Assembly: GCA_017450685.1 (NCBI GenBank)
Contig: JAFSTB010000009.1
Span: 1-55,962, forward strand
Length of the DNA: 55,962 nucleotides
Source: Paludibacteraceae bacterium
Lineage (GTDB): Bacteria; Bacteroidota; Bacteroidia; Bacteroidales; Paludibacteraceae
Direction of reading: 5' to 3'
Shown: positions 11,785-22,700 of the stretch, in pieces
How the letters are laid out: every line of letters starts with the position of its first letter
How positions within the stretch are numbered: the first letter of the stretch is position 1
Position numbers and translations under genes: made by a program
Notes under the pieces: generated by a model
The model's input: only the letters and a program-made list of their open reading frames with translations
What the model was told of the DNA's origin: nothing
Databases searched by the model: none

Positions 11785-12972
11785 TTAGTCAAGGATCTTG
11801 GTGATTTGACCTGAACCTACGGTGCGACCACCTTCACGGATTGCGAAACGCAGACCTTCGGAGCAAGCAACGGGGTAGATCAACTTAACTTGAATCTCGA
11901 GGTTGTCACCAGGCATTACCATCTCAGTGCCTTCGGGCAGAGTGATCTCACCGGTAACGTCCATAGTACGGATGTAGAACTGAGGACGATAGTGGTTGTG
12001 GAACGGAGTGTGACGACCACCTTCTTCTTTCTTCAGGATATAAACAGAAGCTTTGAACTCCTCGTGAGGTTTAACCACGTTGGGGTGAGTGATCACCATA
12101 CCACGTTTAACCTCGTCTTTGTCTATACCGCGGAGCAACAGACCTACGTTGTCACCAGCCTCACCTTGGTCGAGCAGTTTGCGGAACATCTCAACGCCGG
12201 TAACCACTGATTTCTTACCTTCTGCACCCAGACCGATGATTTGCACTTCGTCACCCACTTTGATGATACCGGTTTCAATACGACCGGTGGCAACAGTACC
12301 ACGACCGGTGATTGAGAACACGTCTTCAACAGGCATCAAGAAAGGTTTATCGACAGCGCGAGGAGGAAGTTGAATCCAGTTGTCAACTGCATCCATAAGC
12401 TCCATCACTTTCTCTTCCCATTCAGGTACACCGTTCAGTGCGCCGAGGGCAGAACCGCGAATAACGGGAGTGTTGTCACCGTCGAACTCATAGAATGAGA
12501 GCAACTCACGCATTTCCATCTCAACAAGGTCAAGCATTTCAGCGTCGTCCACCATGTCGCATTTGTTCATAAATACAACCAGACGGGGAACGTTCACTTG
12601 GCGTGCGAGCAGGATGTGCTCACGTGTTTGAGGCATAGGACCATCAGTTGCAGCAACTACGATGATAGCGCCGTCCATCTGAGCAGCACCAGTTACCATG
12701 TTCTTTACATAGTCGGCGTGACCCGGGCAGTCAACGTGTGCGTAGTGACGATTAGCTGTTTGATACTCAACGTGAGCGGTGTTGATGGTGATACCACGCT
12801 CTTTCTCTTCAGGAGCGTTGTCGATAGAATCGAACGAACGAATCTCAGAAAGACCTTTCTTAGCCAGCACTTGGGTGATAGCAGCGGTCAAAGTGGTTTT
12901 ACCATGGTCAACGTGACCGATAGTACCGATGTTAACGTGCGGTTTCGAACGGTCAAATTTCTCTTTTGCCAT
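11785..12972 (-). CDS. tuf: translation elongation factor Tu
   Basis: GTPase that delivers aminoacyl-tRNA to the ribosomal A site. 395 residues, standard length. G1 GHVDHGKTT at residues 19-27, G3 DCPGHADY and G4 NKCD are intact, followed by domains 2 and 3 ending SGQITKILD. It lies between tRNA-Thr(GGT) and tRNA-Trp, so its mRNA is probably cut from a tRNA-containing precursor. Only one tuf copy is in this window. Confidence 0.98.
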   Translation of the reverse strand: MAKEKFDRSKPHVNIGTIGHVDHGKTTLTAAITQVLAKKGLSEIRSFDSIDNAPEEKERGITINTAHVEYQTANRHYAHVDCPGHADYVKNMVTGAAQMDGAIIVVAATDGPMPQTREHILLARQVNVPRLVVFMNKCDMVDDAEMLDLVEMEMRELLSFYEFDGDNTPVIRGSALGALNGVPEWEEKVMELMDAVDNWIQLPPRAVDKPFLMPVEDVFSITGRGTVATGRIETGIIKVGDEVQIIGLGAEGKKSVVTGVEMFRKLLDQGEAGDNVGLLLRGIDKDEVKRGMVITHPNVVKPHEEFKASVYILKKEEGGRHTPFHNHYRPQFYIRTMDVTGEITLPEGTEMVMPGDNLEIQVKLIYPVACSEGLRFAIREGGRTVGSGQITKILD

Positions 12973-13096
12973 AATTCAATTTGTTTTATTAACGTTAATA
13001 ACAAAAATGTTGTTTTTACTTAATAATGACTGCTTATTCACAACACATTATGCCTTACGAAAAGACATAGTTTTCCTTGTGTTGCTGTTAAGAGTG

Positions 13097-13168
<72 letters not shown>

Positions 13169-13177
13169 ATATTGTTG

Positions 13178-13250
13178 AGCGGAAAACGGGACTCAAACCC
13201 GCGACCCCCAGCTTGGAAGGCTAGTGCTCTATCGACTGAGCTATTTCCGC
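13178..13250 (-). tRNA. trnG: tRNA-Gly (anticodon TCC)
   Basis: A 73-nt cloverleaf with acceptor GCGGAAA, TAGCTCAG D-arm start, anticodon stem CTAGC/GCTGG and loop CTTCCAA (TCC). Nine bases from tRNA-Thr(GGT) in the same transcript. Confidence 0.93.
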
Positions 13251-13353
13251 AAAAAACCAGCAAGGCTTGATTTTGTTTTTGCAAAAGCCTTTGCTTGCCT
13301 TATCGCCGAACTTTGTTTGCGATGCTCAACGATTGACTTGAGCCGAAAGTTTG

Positions 13354-13436
13354 TGGGTGCGGATGGATTCGAACCACCGAAGTCGAAAGACAGCAGATTT
13401 ACAGTCTGCCCCATTTGGCCACTCTGGAACACACCC
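13354..13436 (-). tRNA. trnY: tRNA-Tyr (anticodon GTA)
   Basis: An 83-nt class II tRNA with a long variable arm; acceptor GGGTGTG/CGCACCC, anticodon stem GCAGA/TCTGC and loop CTGTAAA (GTA). A 103-base spacer separates it from tRNA-Gly. Confidence 0.92.
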
Positions 13437-13521
13437 GATAGGTTTTTATTTTGACAAGTGCAAATTCGTTTTTCTCATTTGCTATTGTCTGCTCTCACCA
13501 TTTCAAAGTCCTCTGTTTTTG

Positions 13522-13594
13522 AGCCTCTAGTCGGACTCGAACCAACGACCGCTGGATTACAAATCTAGTGCTCTACCAACTGAGCTATAGAGGC
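13522..13594 (-). tRNA. trnT: tRNA-Thr (anticodon TGT)
   Basis: A 73-nt cloverleaf with acceptor GCCTCTA/TAGAGGC, anticodon stem CTAGA/TCCAG and loop TTTGTAA (TGT). First gene of the tRNA-tuf operon; its 5' end is 19 bases from the -7 promoter box. Confidence 0.93.
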
Positions 13595-13612
13595 GTTAGC
13601 GGAAATCGGGTG

Positions 13613-13644
13613 CAAAGGTAAGGCGGATTTTTCAATTGTGCAAA
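13613..13644 (-). promoter_or_regulatory. Bacteroides-type promoter of the tRNA-tuf operon
   Basis: On the minus strand TTTG (13644-13641), exactly 20 bases, then TACCTTTG (13620-13613): a perfect match to the -33/-7 consensus of the Bacteroidetes primary sigma factor. It lies directly upstream of tRNA-Thr(TGT). Confidence 0.85.
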
Positions 13645-13760
13645 TATCAGCGCAATTTTTTTTGTTAAAAAGTAGAACGGCTTTTGATTCTCAACGGGTT
13701 AGACGCTAATATTTTTTGCTGAAAAATGATGGCACTACGTATAATGTCGCATTTCGTATC

Positions 13761-14093
13761 TTACGGCGTTGACAGGACAAGGTATATACCGTAATATAGT
13801 GCTACCACTAATATGGCAATCATTGAAGCGAGGAATCCTTTGGTGTTAATCAGTCGTTTATGTCGGAAACAAAGCCATGTGACGGGAATAGTTATGCCAA
13901 GTGGGGTATAGACGGCTGTTGCGAGGGCGGCAAAGAGGCTGCTGAGGAACATTTCCTCAACAGCCCCTTTCTGTCTTATATCACCTGTACGAACCAACCT
14001 ATATGCGTGACGTATAGGCATAATGCCTATGGCTGCGATAAGCAGTCCTGCCGGCAGTCGCCATGTCAGTATATAGGAAATGAACGTTTCCAT
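13761..14093 (-). CDS. small hypothetical membrane protein
   Basis: 110 residues with three likely membrane helices (about residues 13-30, 47-70 and 84-105) and a basic loop between the last two (CFRHKRLINTKG). I do not recognise the family. It follows the M3 peptidase gene on the same strand with a 34-base gap that contains a partial copy of that gene's last codons, so it is probably at the end of the same transcript. Confidence 0.55.
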   Translation of the reverse strand: METFISYILTWRLPAGLLIAAIGIMPIRHAYRLVRTGDIRQKGAVEEMFLSSLFAALATAVYTPLGITIPVTWLCFRHKRLINTKGFLASMIAILVVALYYGIYLVLSTP

Positions 14094-14098
14094 GTTAG

Positions 14099-14141
14099 GG
14101 TTAATCTATGAATCTTTTGTGATAAGGTTAATCTATGAATC
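14099..14141. repeat. short direct duplication at the 3' end of the M3 peptidase gene
   Basis: GGTTAATCTATGAATC occurs at 14099-14114 and again at 14126-14141, period 27. The second copy encodes the last residues (F-I-D-stop) of the peptidase; the first lies beyond its stop codon. It looks like a small tandem duplication. Confidence 0.75.
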
Positions 14142-16227
14142 CTTTTCGTCGGAGCAGGTGTTGCGGGTCGGCTTCTTTTCCTCTGAACTCGATGTACAGT
14201 TCGGCTGCGTCACGTGTACCGCCTTGTTCGAGCATGTGTCTGAAGCGTTTAGCCACGTCTTGGTTGAGGATGTCGCCTGTCTCTTTGAAGGCAGCAAAAG
14301 CGTCTGCATCGAGCACTGCCGACCATGTATAACTATAGTATCCAGCCTCGTAGCCGGTGGTGAAGATGTGGTTGTAGAAAGTGGAGCGGTAGCGAACGAT
14401 TATTTCGGGTATCATTTGCATTTTTTCCATTGAGGCGGCTTCGAAGGCATTGACATCGAAGTCGTTGGTATTGTCTATTTCGTGGTAGTCCATATCGAGG
14501 ATGGAAGCGGAGAGCAGTTCTGTTTCCACGAAGCCTTGGTTGAATTTAGCGGCTGCGTTGATTTTTTCTATCAGTTCGTCTGGCATCACTTCGCCTGTTT
14601 GGTAGTGGAAGGCGTAGGTGCGCATTATTTGCGGTTCGTAGCAGAAGTTCTCCATAAACTGTGAAGGCAGTTCGACGAAGTCGCGTGGGGTGGCAGTACC
14701 GGCGAGTGATTTGTAGTGTGCTTTCGACATCAGTCCGTGCAGAGCGTGTCCGAACTCATGGAAGAGTGTTTCCACGTCGTCCATAGAGAGGAGTGAAGGT
14801 TGGTCGGCGGTAGGTTTATTGAAGTTGCCTACGTTGATGATGACGGGTCGATGGTCGTTGCCCAGGTCGTCCACATATTGGTGGCAGATGTCGTTCATCC
14901 AAGCACCCGGTCTTTTGCCTGCTCTTGGGAAGTAGTCGGTATAGAGAATACCTATGAGTGAACCGTCTGCATCGGTAACGCGGAACACTTCCACTTCGGG
15001 GTTATAGACGGGCATATTGTCTAATTTCTCGAAGTTGAGACCATAAAGGTTATGTGCGAGCAGGAAAGCGCCGTTGCGAACGTTGTCCAGTACGAAGTAG
15101 GCTTTTATTTCTTCTTCGTCGAGGGCATATTTCTCTTTTCTTAGTTGTTCGGCATAGTACCACCAGTCCCAAGGTTGCAGTTTTTCGCCGGGCAGGTCTT
15201 TATCGAGCAGTGATTGCAGAGCGGCTGCTTCTTTTTTGGCTGCTTGCAGGCTTGGTTGCCAAACGGATTGCAGGAAGTTGTCCACTGTCTTTGCATCTTT
15301 GGCCATGCTGCCGGATGAGGCGAGGATATAGTCGGCGGGGTTATTGAAGCCGAACAGTTTGGCTTTTTCCACTCTGAGGTGCATAGTGCGGTTGATGATG
15401 GCTTTGTTGTCATATTCATTGTCGTGGTTACCGCGTGTGGTGTATGCCATCAGCAGTTCACGTCTGAGTTCGCGGTCGTGTGCATATTGCAGTACGGGTG
15501 TGAAACTGGTGCGTTTGGGTGTGAAGAGCCAAGCGTCTTCTCTACCTGCGGCTTTAGCCTCTTCTTTGGCGGCGGCTTTGGCACTTTCGGGTAGTCCTTC
15601 CAGACGGTTCTCGTCGGTGATGAAGAGTTGGTAGTTGTTGGTCTCTGCCACCACGTTTTGTCCGAACTTAAGGCTGAGGACAGCCAACTCTTGGTTTATT
15701 TCCGTCAGTCGTGCTTTGTCTTCTTTGCTGAGGTTAGCGCCGTTATTGACGAAAGAGCGGTAGGTTTCTTCCGTTAGTCGCAACTGTTCGGGTGTGAGGT
15801 TGAGTGACAGACGTTGGTCATAAACAGTTTTTACTCGTGTGAACAGCACTTCGTTCATCACTATGCCGTCGTTGAGTTCGCTGAGCATAGGAGAGACGGT
15901 GTTGGCTATCTCGTTCATTTGGTCGTTGCCGTCGGCTTCCAGCACGTTGAAGAAGGCGCTGCTCACTTTGTCAAGCAGGCTGCCTGCGCGGTCTAAGGCT
16001 ACGATAGTATTTTCGAAGGTAGGTTCGTTAGGGTTGGTTACGATAGCCTCGATTTCGGCTTTTTGCACTTTGATGGCTTCTTCGAAGGCAGGCATATAGT
16101 GTTTCAACTCATATTGGTCGAAAGCGGGAACGCCGTAGGGAGTCTTCGTCTCGGTCAGGAGAGGGTTTTGCTGCGTGCATGCGATGAGTGTCATGGCTGC
16201 AAGAGAGGTTAAAAAGAGTTGTTTCAT
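14128..16227 (-). CDS. M3 family metallopeptidase, peptidyl-dipeptidase Dcp-like lipoprotein
   Basis: Zinc peptidase that releases C-terminal dipeptides from oligopeptides. 699 residues from the ATG at 16227, which gives a lipoprotein signal peptide ending LAAMTLIAC, so it is probably anchored on the outer or inner membrane facing the periplasm. The zinc site HEFGH is at 490-494, with the downstream conserved GNFNKP and SQFMEN segments in place. The frame stays open 141 bases upstream into the AsmA gene, but that extension has no signal peptide. It starts 20 bases after the asmA-like stop. The length matches E. coli Dcp (about 680) plus a signal sequence. Confidence 0.9.
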   Translation of the reverse strand: MKQLFLTSLAAMTLIACTQQNPLLTETKTPYGVPAFDQYELKHYMPAFEEAIKVQKAEIEAIVTNPNEPTFENTIVALDRAGSLLDKVSSAFFNVLEADGNDQMNEIANTVSPMLSELNDGIVMNEVLFTRVKTVYDQRLSLNLTPEQLRLTEETYRSFVNNGANLSKEDKARLTEINQELAVLSLKFGQNVVAETNNYQLFITDENRLEGLPESAKAAAKEEAKAAGREDAWLFTPKRTSFTPVLQYAHDRELRRELLMAYTTRGNHDNEYDNKAIINRTMHLRVEKAKLFGFNNPADYILASSGSMAKDAKTVDNFLQSVWQPSLQAAKKEAAALQSLLDKDLPGEKLQPWDWWYYAEQLRKEKYALDEEEIKAYFVLDNVRNGAFLLAHNLYGLNFEKLDNMPVYNPEVEVFRVTDADGSLIGILYTDYFPRAGKRPGAWMNDICHQYVDDLGNDHRPVIINVGNFNKPTADQPSLLSMDDVETLFHEFGHALHGLMSKAHYKSLAGTATPRDFVELPSQFMENFCYEPQIMRTYAFHYQTGEVMPDELIEKINAAAKFNQGFVETELLSASILDMDYHEIDNTNDFDVNAFEAASMEKMQMIPEIIVRYRSTFYNHIFTTGYEAGYYSYTWSAVLDADAFAAFKETGDILNQDVAKRFRHMLEQGGTRDAAELYIEFRGKEADPQHLLRRKGFID

Positions 16228-16247
16228 ATCTTTGTTTGATTGTAGGT

Positions 16248-19200
16248 TTATTCGCCGGTTATCTTCAGGTTCTTTTTCAGGCTGCTTGACACCATCTGTC
16301 TCAGTTCGGCGGAGCGTGTCTCGGTGTCGCGACGGATGATTGGTCGGAAGTCTTTGGCGTACCGACATTTGGCAGGTTTGATACTGAGGTTGTCGATACT
16401 GCCGCCTACATCCACACCTATGTACAGCGGTTTGAGCAGTGAGACGTGGTAGTTGAACGTCATATCGAGGTTGTGTGTACCGCCGAGGGCTGCCATATAG
16501 TTGTCGATACTGACGCAGAAGGGATAGACGGTCACTTGGTCTTTGTAAGCCACTATCTGTGCGGAGATGCTGTCGAACTTATTTTCCGTTTTGGTGGAGA
16601 ACATCAGTATCTTCGACATCTTGCGGAAGGTGTCTCCGTCGATGAGTACGAGGTCTTTACCTTCTATGGAGCATGCGCCTCTGAGGGTGGATGTTTTGAG
16701 TTCATATTTCTCATTGACGTATGTCTCCGCTGCTATATGGAACTGTGCTTTGCCACGGAAGGATTTGAGCATAGGTACGAGTGTATCTAATTGCGGAATC
16801 ATAGATATGAGTTGTTGCAGGTCGATGTCCACCATGTGATAGTCCAGACCTACATATATATGGTTACGTCTGGGAGTGCGATACATGGCTGTCAGTTGCA
16901 GTTTGGCTGCTTCGCAGATGAAGCCCATCTCTTCGAGTATGAGTTTACCGTCTTGTATATACAGTTTGCCGCCTACGTTTTTGAGGTGTTCGTTGAAGAT
17001 GTCGGCTGAGCGTATGACGGTGAGCAGTTGCAGATTGACTCTTTGCGGTACGATGAAGGGTTCGGCTTTTTTGGTGGAGTCGGTCTGTACTTCTTTTTTT
17101 GTTGTCTTGTCGCTTGTGCTGTCGTTGTCGGCTGTGAAGCTGTTGACCAGTTCAATTATCTGATTCACGTCAGTATGTTTGGATGTGAAGCGCAGGTCGC
17201 CCAGCAGTTCGTCTTCTTTACGCAGCCATTTGCCCAGTTGCTTCACTTCGCCGGCGAGGGAGAAGTCGGAATTGCCTAACACGATGTGACTGGTGTCGAT
17301 AGTGAACAGTTGGTTGGAATAGTTGAATCGTATGCGTGGTATATCTAACGGAACATCGAGTGCAGCAATGTCGGTAGTACCGTTTTTGAGGTCCATACGT
17401 ATGCGTGGATTCCATTTGAGCAAAATATTGTCAGCCTCTTTGCGATAGGTGGCATCTGCTTCGATGGACATTTTGCCGGTGGCTGCTTTCAGTCCTTGTC
17501 CCATAGCGGCGTTGAGTGTGTCGGCTGACAGAGAGGCTATCAGGCGAGGTATGCTCTTTTTCTTGCCTACACCTTCTATATGTGCTGTTCCGCGAAGCGC
17601 ATCGGCAATGGCTTTGATGGTATCCATACGGGCATTGATATGACCTAAATGCAAGGTGGCATCAATGGTAGGCAACTGTGTGGTGTCTTTTCTGTTAAGT
17701 TCGATACCTGCTGTCACCGTTCCTTTGGTTATGTATGCATTGATATCTTGTGCGAGCAACCTGGCATTGACGGTCTGCATCTCCATTTGGCAGTCGGCAC
17801 TGAGTATATCGGCTTTCTCTTTCTGCTGTTTGCGAGGAGCGGAGAAGAGGATATGCAACTGTTCGGCTTTGGCTATGATGGAGTCGGTATAGATGGCATC
17901 CAAACCGTTGATAGTGAGGTCGCCATTCATCTTCACTTTCTCAAACCGTTGTTCTGTTATGTCGTTTAGTGTGGTCAGTACGGACACTTTGCCGGTCATT
18001 GTTCCTTCCACTGCTGTTTTTGTGTTCTCTTGTTTAGGCAGGAAGTAGTTGGCATCGGCAAGTAGCATTTTGAGGTCGGCTGTGAGGTTGCAAACGGGGT
18101 TGCCGAGTGCTATCTCTTTGCTGTTTTTGAGGATATTGGTGGCAGTACCTTTGGCGTTTATTGAAGTCTCACCTGTGCGCGCATAGAGACGATGAACGGT
18201 GAGGTTGGTTTGACTCTTGTCGTTCAGATTGACATTGGCTTGTATGTCGGCTTGTATGTCGTCGAAGTTATATGGCAGCACTTTGAGGTCGTAGTGTCCG
18301 GCAGCGTCTGTCAGTCGGAGTCTTGCGTTGGCTATAGGCATAGACACGGAGTCGTATCTGCCGCTTAGTTGAGCCTCCAAACTCACTGTTCCGTCCGCCT
18401 CTATCTGTTTGGGTATAAGCGACTGATACTGTGATGGCAGTAGTGCTATAGCCGATGATATGCGCCACGGATTGGTGTTGAGTGTGAGGTTGCAGTCGTA
18501 GCCGCCTTTAGTCCAGTCGTCGGCTGCTATGTCACCTGTTAAGGCGATAGCGAACTCGTTGATGGCGAGACTCACATCACCTAACTGTATCCGTTGGTAG
18601 GTGTCGTCGGTGGGTGTGACGGGCAGAGAGAGTGTGAGTTGCAGACTGTCAGCCCATTGAGTGTCACCCATACGGCAAGACACACCGTTAGCAGTGAGGT
18701 CTAATTGGTAGCCTTGTCGCCATTGGGCTAAGGTGAGACGTGTGGTGAGTAAGGATGCTGACAGACTGTCTTTCTCATCTATGAAAGCCACTTTGCTCAA
18801 TCCCACTTGCAGCGGTTCTTCCAGTTTGATGGATTTCAGTTGCCAACTGCCGGCTGTGGTGTCGGTCTCTTCTGTTGTGTCGGCAGGAAGACGGAGAACA
18901 TCGAAGTTGGTCTGTCCGTCAGCACCGATGTAGATATTGGCTTCCACGTCGTTCAGTGCGAACTCTTTGACGATGATATGTCCGTCGATGGCTTGTTTGA
19001 TATCCACACCCACCACTATATCAGGCACATAGAGTACAGTGTCGGACGGTGCTCCTTCGGTGGGGTTTTTCACTAACAGACCTTTCACCTCCACTCCGAA
19101 ATAGGGGAAGGTGCGGAAGAAAGTGAGATTAACCTCTTTCAGTTCGTGTTCGCACGTCAGATAGTCAGCTGCCACATCGCTCACAATAGGTGTCAACCTC

Positions 19201-19301
19201 TTGGGTGTGAACACCATATAGCAAGCGATACCTACTATAAGCAGCAATAGTCCCACCAAAGAAGCGAGACTAATGCCAATGATTTTCAGAGCCTTTTTCA
19301 T
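16248..19301 (-). CDS. AsmA family protein
   Basis: 1017 residues: one N-terminal membrane anchor (about residues 9-31) and a long periplasmic part with the AsmA N-terminal pattern (TFFRTFPYFGVEVKGLLVKNP) and a C-terminal AsmA-like domain. AsmA/TamB/YhdP-type proteins are thought to be bridge-like lipid carriers between inner and outer membrane; the function here is inferred from the family. It overlaps the upstream lipoprotein gene by four bases (ATGA), implying translational coupling. The middle part is rich in Asp/Thr repeats. Confidence 0.82.
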   Translation of the reverse strand: MKKALKIIGISLASLVGLLLLIVGIACYMVFTPKRLTPIVSDVAADYLTCEHELKEVNLTFFRTFPYFGVEVKGLLVKNPTEGAPSDTVLYVPDIVVGVDIKQAIDGHIIVKEFALNDVEANIYIGADGQTNFDVLRLPADTTEETDTTAGSWQLKSIKLEEPLQVGLSKVAFIDEKDSLSASLLTTRLTLAQWRQGYQLDLTANGVSCRMGDTQWADSLQLTLSLPVTPTDDTYQRIQLGDVSLAINEFAIALTGDIAADDWTKGGYDCNLTLNTNPWRISSAIALLPSQYQSLIPKQIEADGTVSLEAQLSGRYDSVSMPIANARLRLTDAAGHYDLKVLPYNFDDIQADIQANVNLNDKSQTNLTVHRLYARTGETSINAKGTATNILKNSKEIALGNPVCNLTADLKMLLADANYFLPKQENTKTAVEGTMTGKVSVLTTLNDITEQRFEKVKMNGDLTINGLDAIYTDSIIAKAEQLHILFSAPRKQQKEKADILSADCQMEMQTVNARLLAQDINAYITKGTVTAGIELNRKDTTQLPTIDATLHLGHINARMDTIKAIADALRGTAHIEGVGKKKSIPRLIASLSADTLNAAMGQGLKAATGKMSIEADATYRKEADNILLKWNPRIRMDLKNGTTDIAALDVPLDIPRIRFNYSNQLFTIDTSHIVLGNSDFSLAGEVKQLGKWLRKEDELLGDLRFTSKHTDVNQIIELVNSFTADNDSTSDKTTKKEVQTDSTKKAEPFIVPQRVNLQLLTVIRSADIFNEHLKNVGGKLYIQDGKLILEEMGFICEAAKLQLTAMYRTPRRNHIYVGLDYHMVDIDLQQLISMIPQLDTLVPMLKSFRGKAQFHIAAETYVNEKYELKTSTLRGACSIEGKDLVLIDGDTFRKMSKILMFSTKTENKFDSISAQIVAYKDQVTVYPFCVSIDNYMAALGGTHNLDMTFNYHVSLLKPLYIGVDVGGSIDNLSIKPAKCRYAKDFRPIIRRDTETRSAELRQMVSSSLKKNLKITGE

Positions 19302-19711
19302 TCCGAGGCAATTTTATTGTATGTTTTGTACTGTTTGTTTTTTTGAGCGAGCGACATCTGTGTGTCGGTCAGTGAGTTGAGTGTCCAGTCTAATGCAGCC
19401 TCGGCTTCGGTTATACTCAATTGTGCTGCAACGCGGATATAGTCATCTCCTTTTTTCCATCTAAACCAGCCGTTGCCGTGATAGTCTTCGCCTTCGAGGT
19501 CTGATTCCAGCACGCCTTGTGCCTCGTTCCATTCTTTACCCCAAGCGTAACCGTCGCCGGCATCCTCGTCGTAGAAAACAAGATATTCTTGTCCGCTTTG
19601 CCAGCGACCGATGAGTTGCTCACGAGTACCTATCTCTTTGTCTTTCTTACAAGAAGCAAAGGCTATGATAATTACCACTAAGAATGTGGCAAACTGAAAA
19701 AACTTTTTCAT
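19298..19711 (-). CDS. small lipoprotein, lipocalin-like type
   Basis: 137 residues with a lipoprotein signal peptide (lipobox FASC, Cys21) followed by a basic CKKDKE stretch. The segment EQLIGRWQSGQEYLVFYDED resembles the GxW start of Bacteroidetes lipocalin-like (DUF-type) lipoproteins, with several Trp/Gly pairs that suggest a small beta barrel. Its ATGA overlap with the AsmA-like gene suggests they act together at the envelope. Function unknown. Confidence 0.65.
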   Translation of the reverse strand: MKKFFQFATFLVVIIIAFASCKKDKEIGTREQLIGRWQSGQEYLVFYDEDAGDGYAWGKEWNEAQGVLESDLEGEDYHGNGWFRWKKGDDYIRVAAQLSITEAEAALDWTLNSLTDTQMSLAQKNKQYKTYNKIASE

Positions 19712-19769
19712 CGTTTCTTGTGTTTTTTATAAGGTTGCTTTCTGTTGAGCGTAATAAAGGTGGTCTTTA

Positions 19770-22700
19770 TTATGCTTTTTGCAAGTTTATTTTGAGGGTA
19801 TATCCGTCTATTTCGAGCACGTTGTCGGAGTTGATATTGTCGGCAAGTGTCACTGTGGTAGCCAGCACTTGTGAGGCTATATATTCGCCGAAATGTGCTA
19901 TGGTGCCTTCTATCTTTTCGCTCTTTTCCAGTGTGATAGAGATGCGGTCGGTTATATCCAAACCGGAAGTCTTTCTCAGGTTCTGAATGCGGTTTACCAG
20001 TTCGCGTGCTATACCTTCTTCTATCAGTTCTTGGCTCAGTTCGATGTCGAGTGCAATGGTCAGTTGTCCTTCGTTTTGCACGAGCCATCCGGGCATATCT
20101 TCAGTGGCTATCTCCACATCTTCGGCTGTGAGTTGGTAGTTGATGGTGTTGAGTTGATATACTCCTGTTTGTTCCATCTGTGCTATCTGCTCTTGCGTCA
20201 TCTGTGTTATCTCGGCAGCAGCGGCTTTCATCTGTGCTCCCACTTTCTTGCCTAATACACGGAAGTTAGGACGTATCTTCTTCACCAATCGAACTTCACT
20301 CTCGTCTGCCATCACTATGTCTAACTCTTTGACATTAACCTCATTGCGTATTAGTTCGCTCACATGAAGCAGGGCTTCTTGTGTGGCTTTGTCTTGTACG
20401 GGTATGACGGCTTTTTGTAGTGCTTGGCGCACATTCTTCTCTGCTCTTTTGCGCAGTGAGAGGATCATAGAGGTGGCTTGTTGAGCGAGCGACATCTGTT
20501 TCTCCAGTTGTGTGTCAATGAGTGTGTTGTCGGCTTCTTGCCAGTTGCTCAGGTGTACGGTGTTGCCTGTCAGGTCGCGATAGAGACGGTCGGCATAGAA
20601 CGGTGCTATCGGAGCCATCAGTTGTGCCACGGTCTTGAGGCAGGTGTAGAGGGTGGAGTAGGCTGCGTTCTTGTCTGCATCCATACCGCCTCCCCAGAAG
20701 CGTTTGCGGTTCAGACGCACATACCAGTTGCTCAGGTCGTCCTGCACAAAATCGCTGATGGCACGACCGGCGCGTGTCGGTTCGTAGGTCTCATATGCCT
20801 CGGTCACCACTTGTACGAGTGAATGCAGTTTCGACAGTATCCATTTGTCGATCTCGCTGCTTACCTCGTTGGTGATGTTATTTTCGGTCCAGCCGTCCAC
20901 GTTGGCATAGAGTGCAAAGAATCCGTACGTGTTGTACAGTGTGCCGAAGAACTTACGTCTCACTTCGTCCACACCTTCGGGGTCGAACTTCAGGTTTTCC
21001 CACGGAGAGGAGTTGGTGAGCATATACCAGCGAACGGCATCCGCACCATATTTCTCCAGTGCGCTGAAGGGGTCAACGGCATTACCTAAACGCTTCGACA
21101 TCTTGGCTCCGTTCTTGTCTAATACCAGTCCGTTGGAGATGACGTTTTTGAAAGCCACTTTACCTTCTATCATGGTGTGTATGGCATGAAGTGTGAAGAA
21201 CCAGCCGCGTGTCTGATCCACTCCTTCGCTGATGAAGTCGGCGGTACGTGGAGCCGTCTCGTTTTCAAAGGGATAGTGGTTTTGAGCGTAGGGCATGGCA
21301 CCTGAGTCGAACCACACGTCGATAAGGTCTAACTCGCGGCGCATCGGTTTGCCTGAGTGGCTGACCAACACTATGTTATCCACGTATGGTCGGTGCAGGT
21401 CTATCACTTCGGGAGCGTAGTTGGCTTTGGAGTAGTCACCCACCTTGTGCTTTTTCCACGGGTTCTCTTTCATTACGCCTGCTGCTATGGCTTTCTCTAT
21501 CTCTTCGAACAATTCTTTTATGGAGCCTATACATTTCTCTTCTTGTCCGTCGTCGGTGCGCCAGATGGGCAACGGTGTGCCCCAATAGCGTGAGCGGCTG
21601 AGGTTCCAGTCGTTGAGGTTTTCGAGCCATTTGCCGAATCGTCCTGTACCTGTTGATTCGGGTTGCCAGTGGATGGTCTTGTTGAGTGCTATCATCTTGT
21701 CGCGTGCGGCGGTGGAACGGATGAACCACGAGTCGAGCGGGTAGTAGATGATAGGTGTGTCGGTGCGCCAGCAGTGAGGGTAGTTGTGAACATGTTTCTC
21801 TGCGCGGAAGCAGCGACCGTCTTGTTTCATCTCTATGCACAGACGTATGTCAAGGTTCTCGGCTTTCTGTGCATCTTGTTCCTGATAGCGGTTATCTTTC
21901 CAGAAGTGTTCGCGGTCGTAGGCGTTCTTGACATATTGTCCGGCGTAGCGGTTGTATAAGTTGGTGTTAACACATTGTTGTACAAAGGCTTCGTTCAGTT
22001 CGTCGGTGAGCCAGTACTTGCCGGTGAAGTCCACCATTGGTCGCAACTCGCCTTGTCGTGTTATCATGAACAGAGCCGGTACGCCTGCTGCGTCAGCCAC
22101 ACGTTTGTCGTCGGCACCGAAGGTAGGGGCTATATGCACTATACCTGTACCGTCTTCGGTGGTCACGTAGTCGCCTAAGATAACGCGGAAGGCTTGGTGG
22201 CTGAGGTCTATCACCTCGTTCTTCTCTTTGACATAGGTGGCGGGTTTGACCCAAGGGAAGAGTTGGTCATATCGTAGTCTTTCCAACTCTGTACCTTTGC
22301 CTCGCCAGATGATATCTGGTGTCTCGCCCAATTCTTTTTGGTAGGCACTGAGTCGTGCCTCTGCGAGCAAGAGCACATCTTGCTCTTCGGTGAGGATTGC
22401 CACGTAGTCGATCTTCGGTCCTACGCAGAGGGCTGTGTTTGATGGCAAGGTCCAAGGTGTGGTGGTCCATGCCAAGAAATAGGCGGAGCGTTTGCCGTTG
22501 TCGGTCAGGGTGTCGGCTAAGGGGTGTTGTTGGTTGACGGACAACTTAAACCGTGCCGTGCAGGTCGTATCCTTCACATCGCGATAGCAACCGGGTTGGT
22601 TCAGTTCGTGTGACGACAGACCCGTTCCTGCCATCGGCGAATAAGGCTGAATGGTGTAACCTTTATACAGATAACCTTTCTTATACAGTTCTTTGAGCAG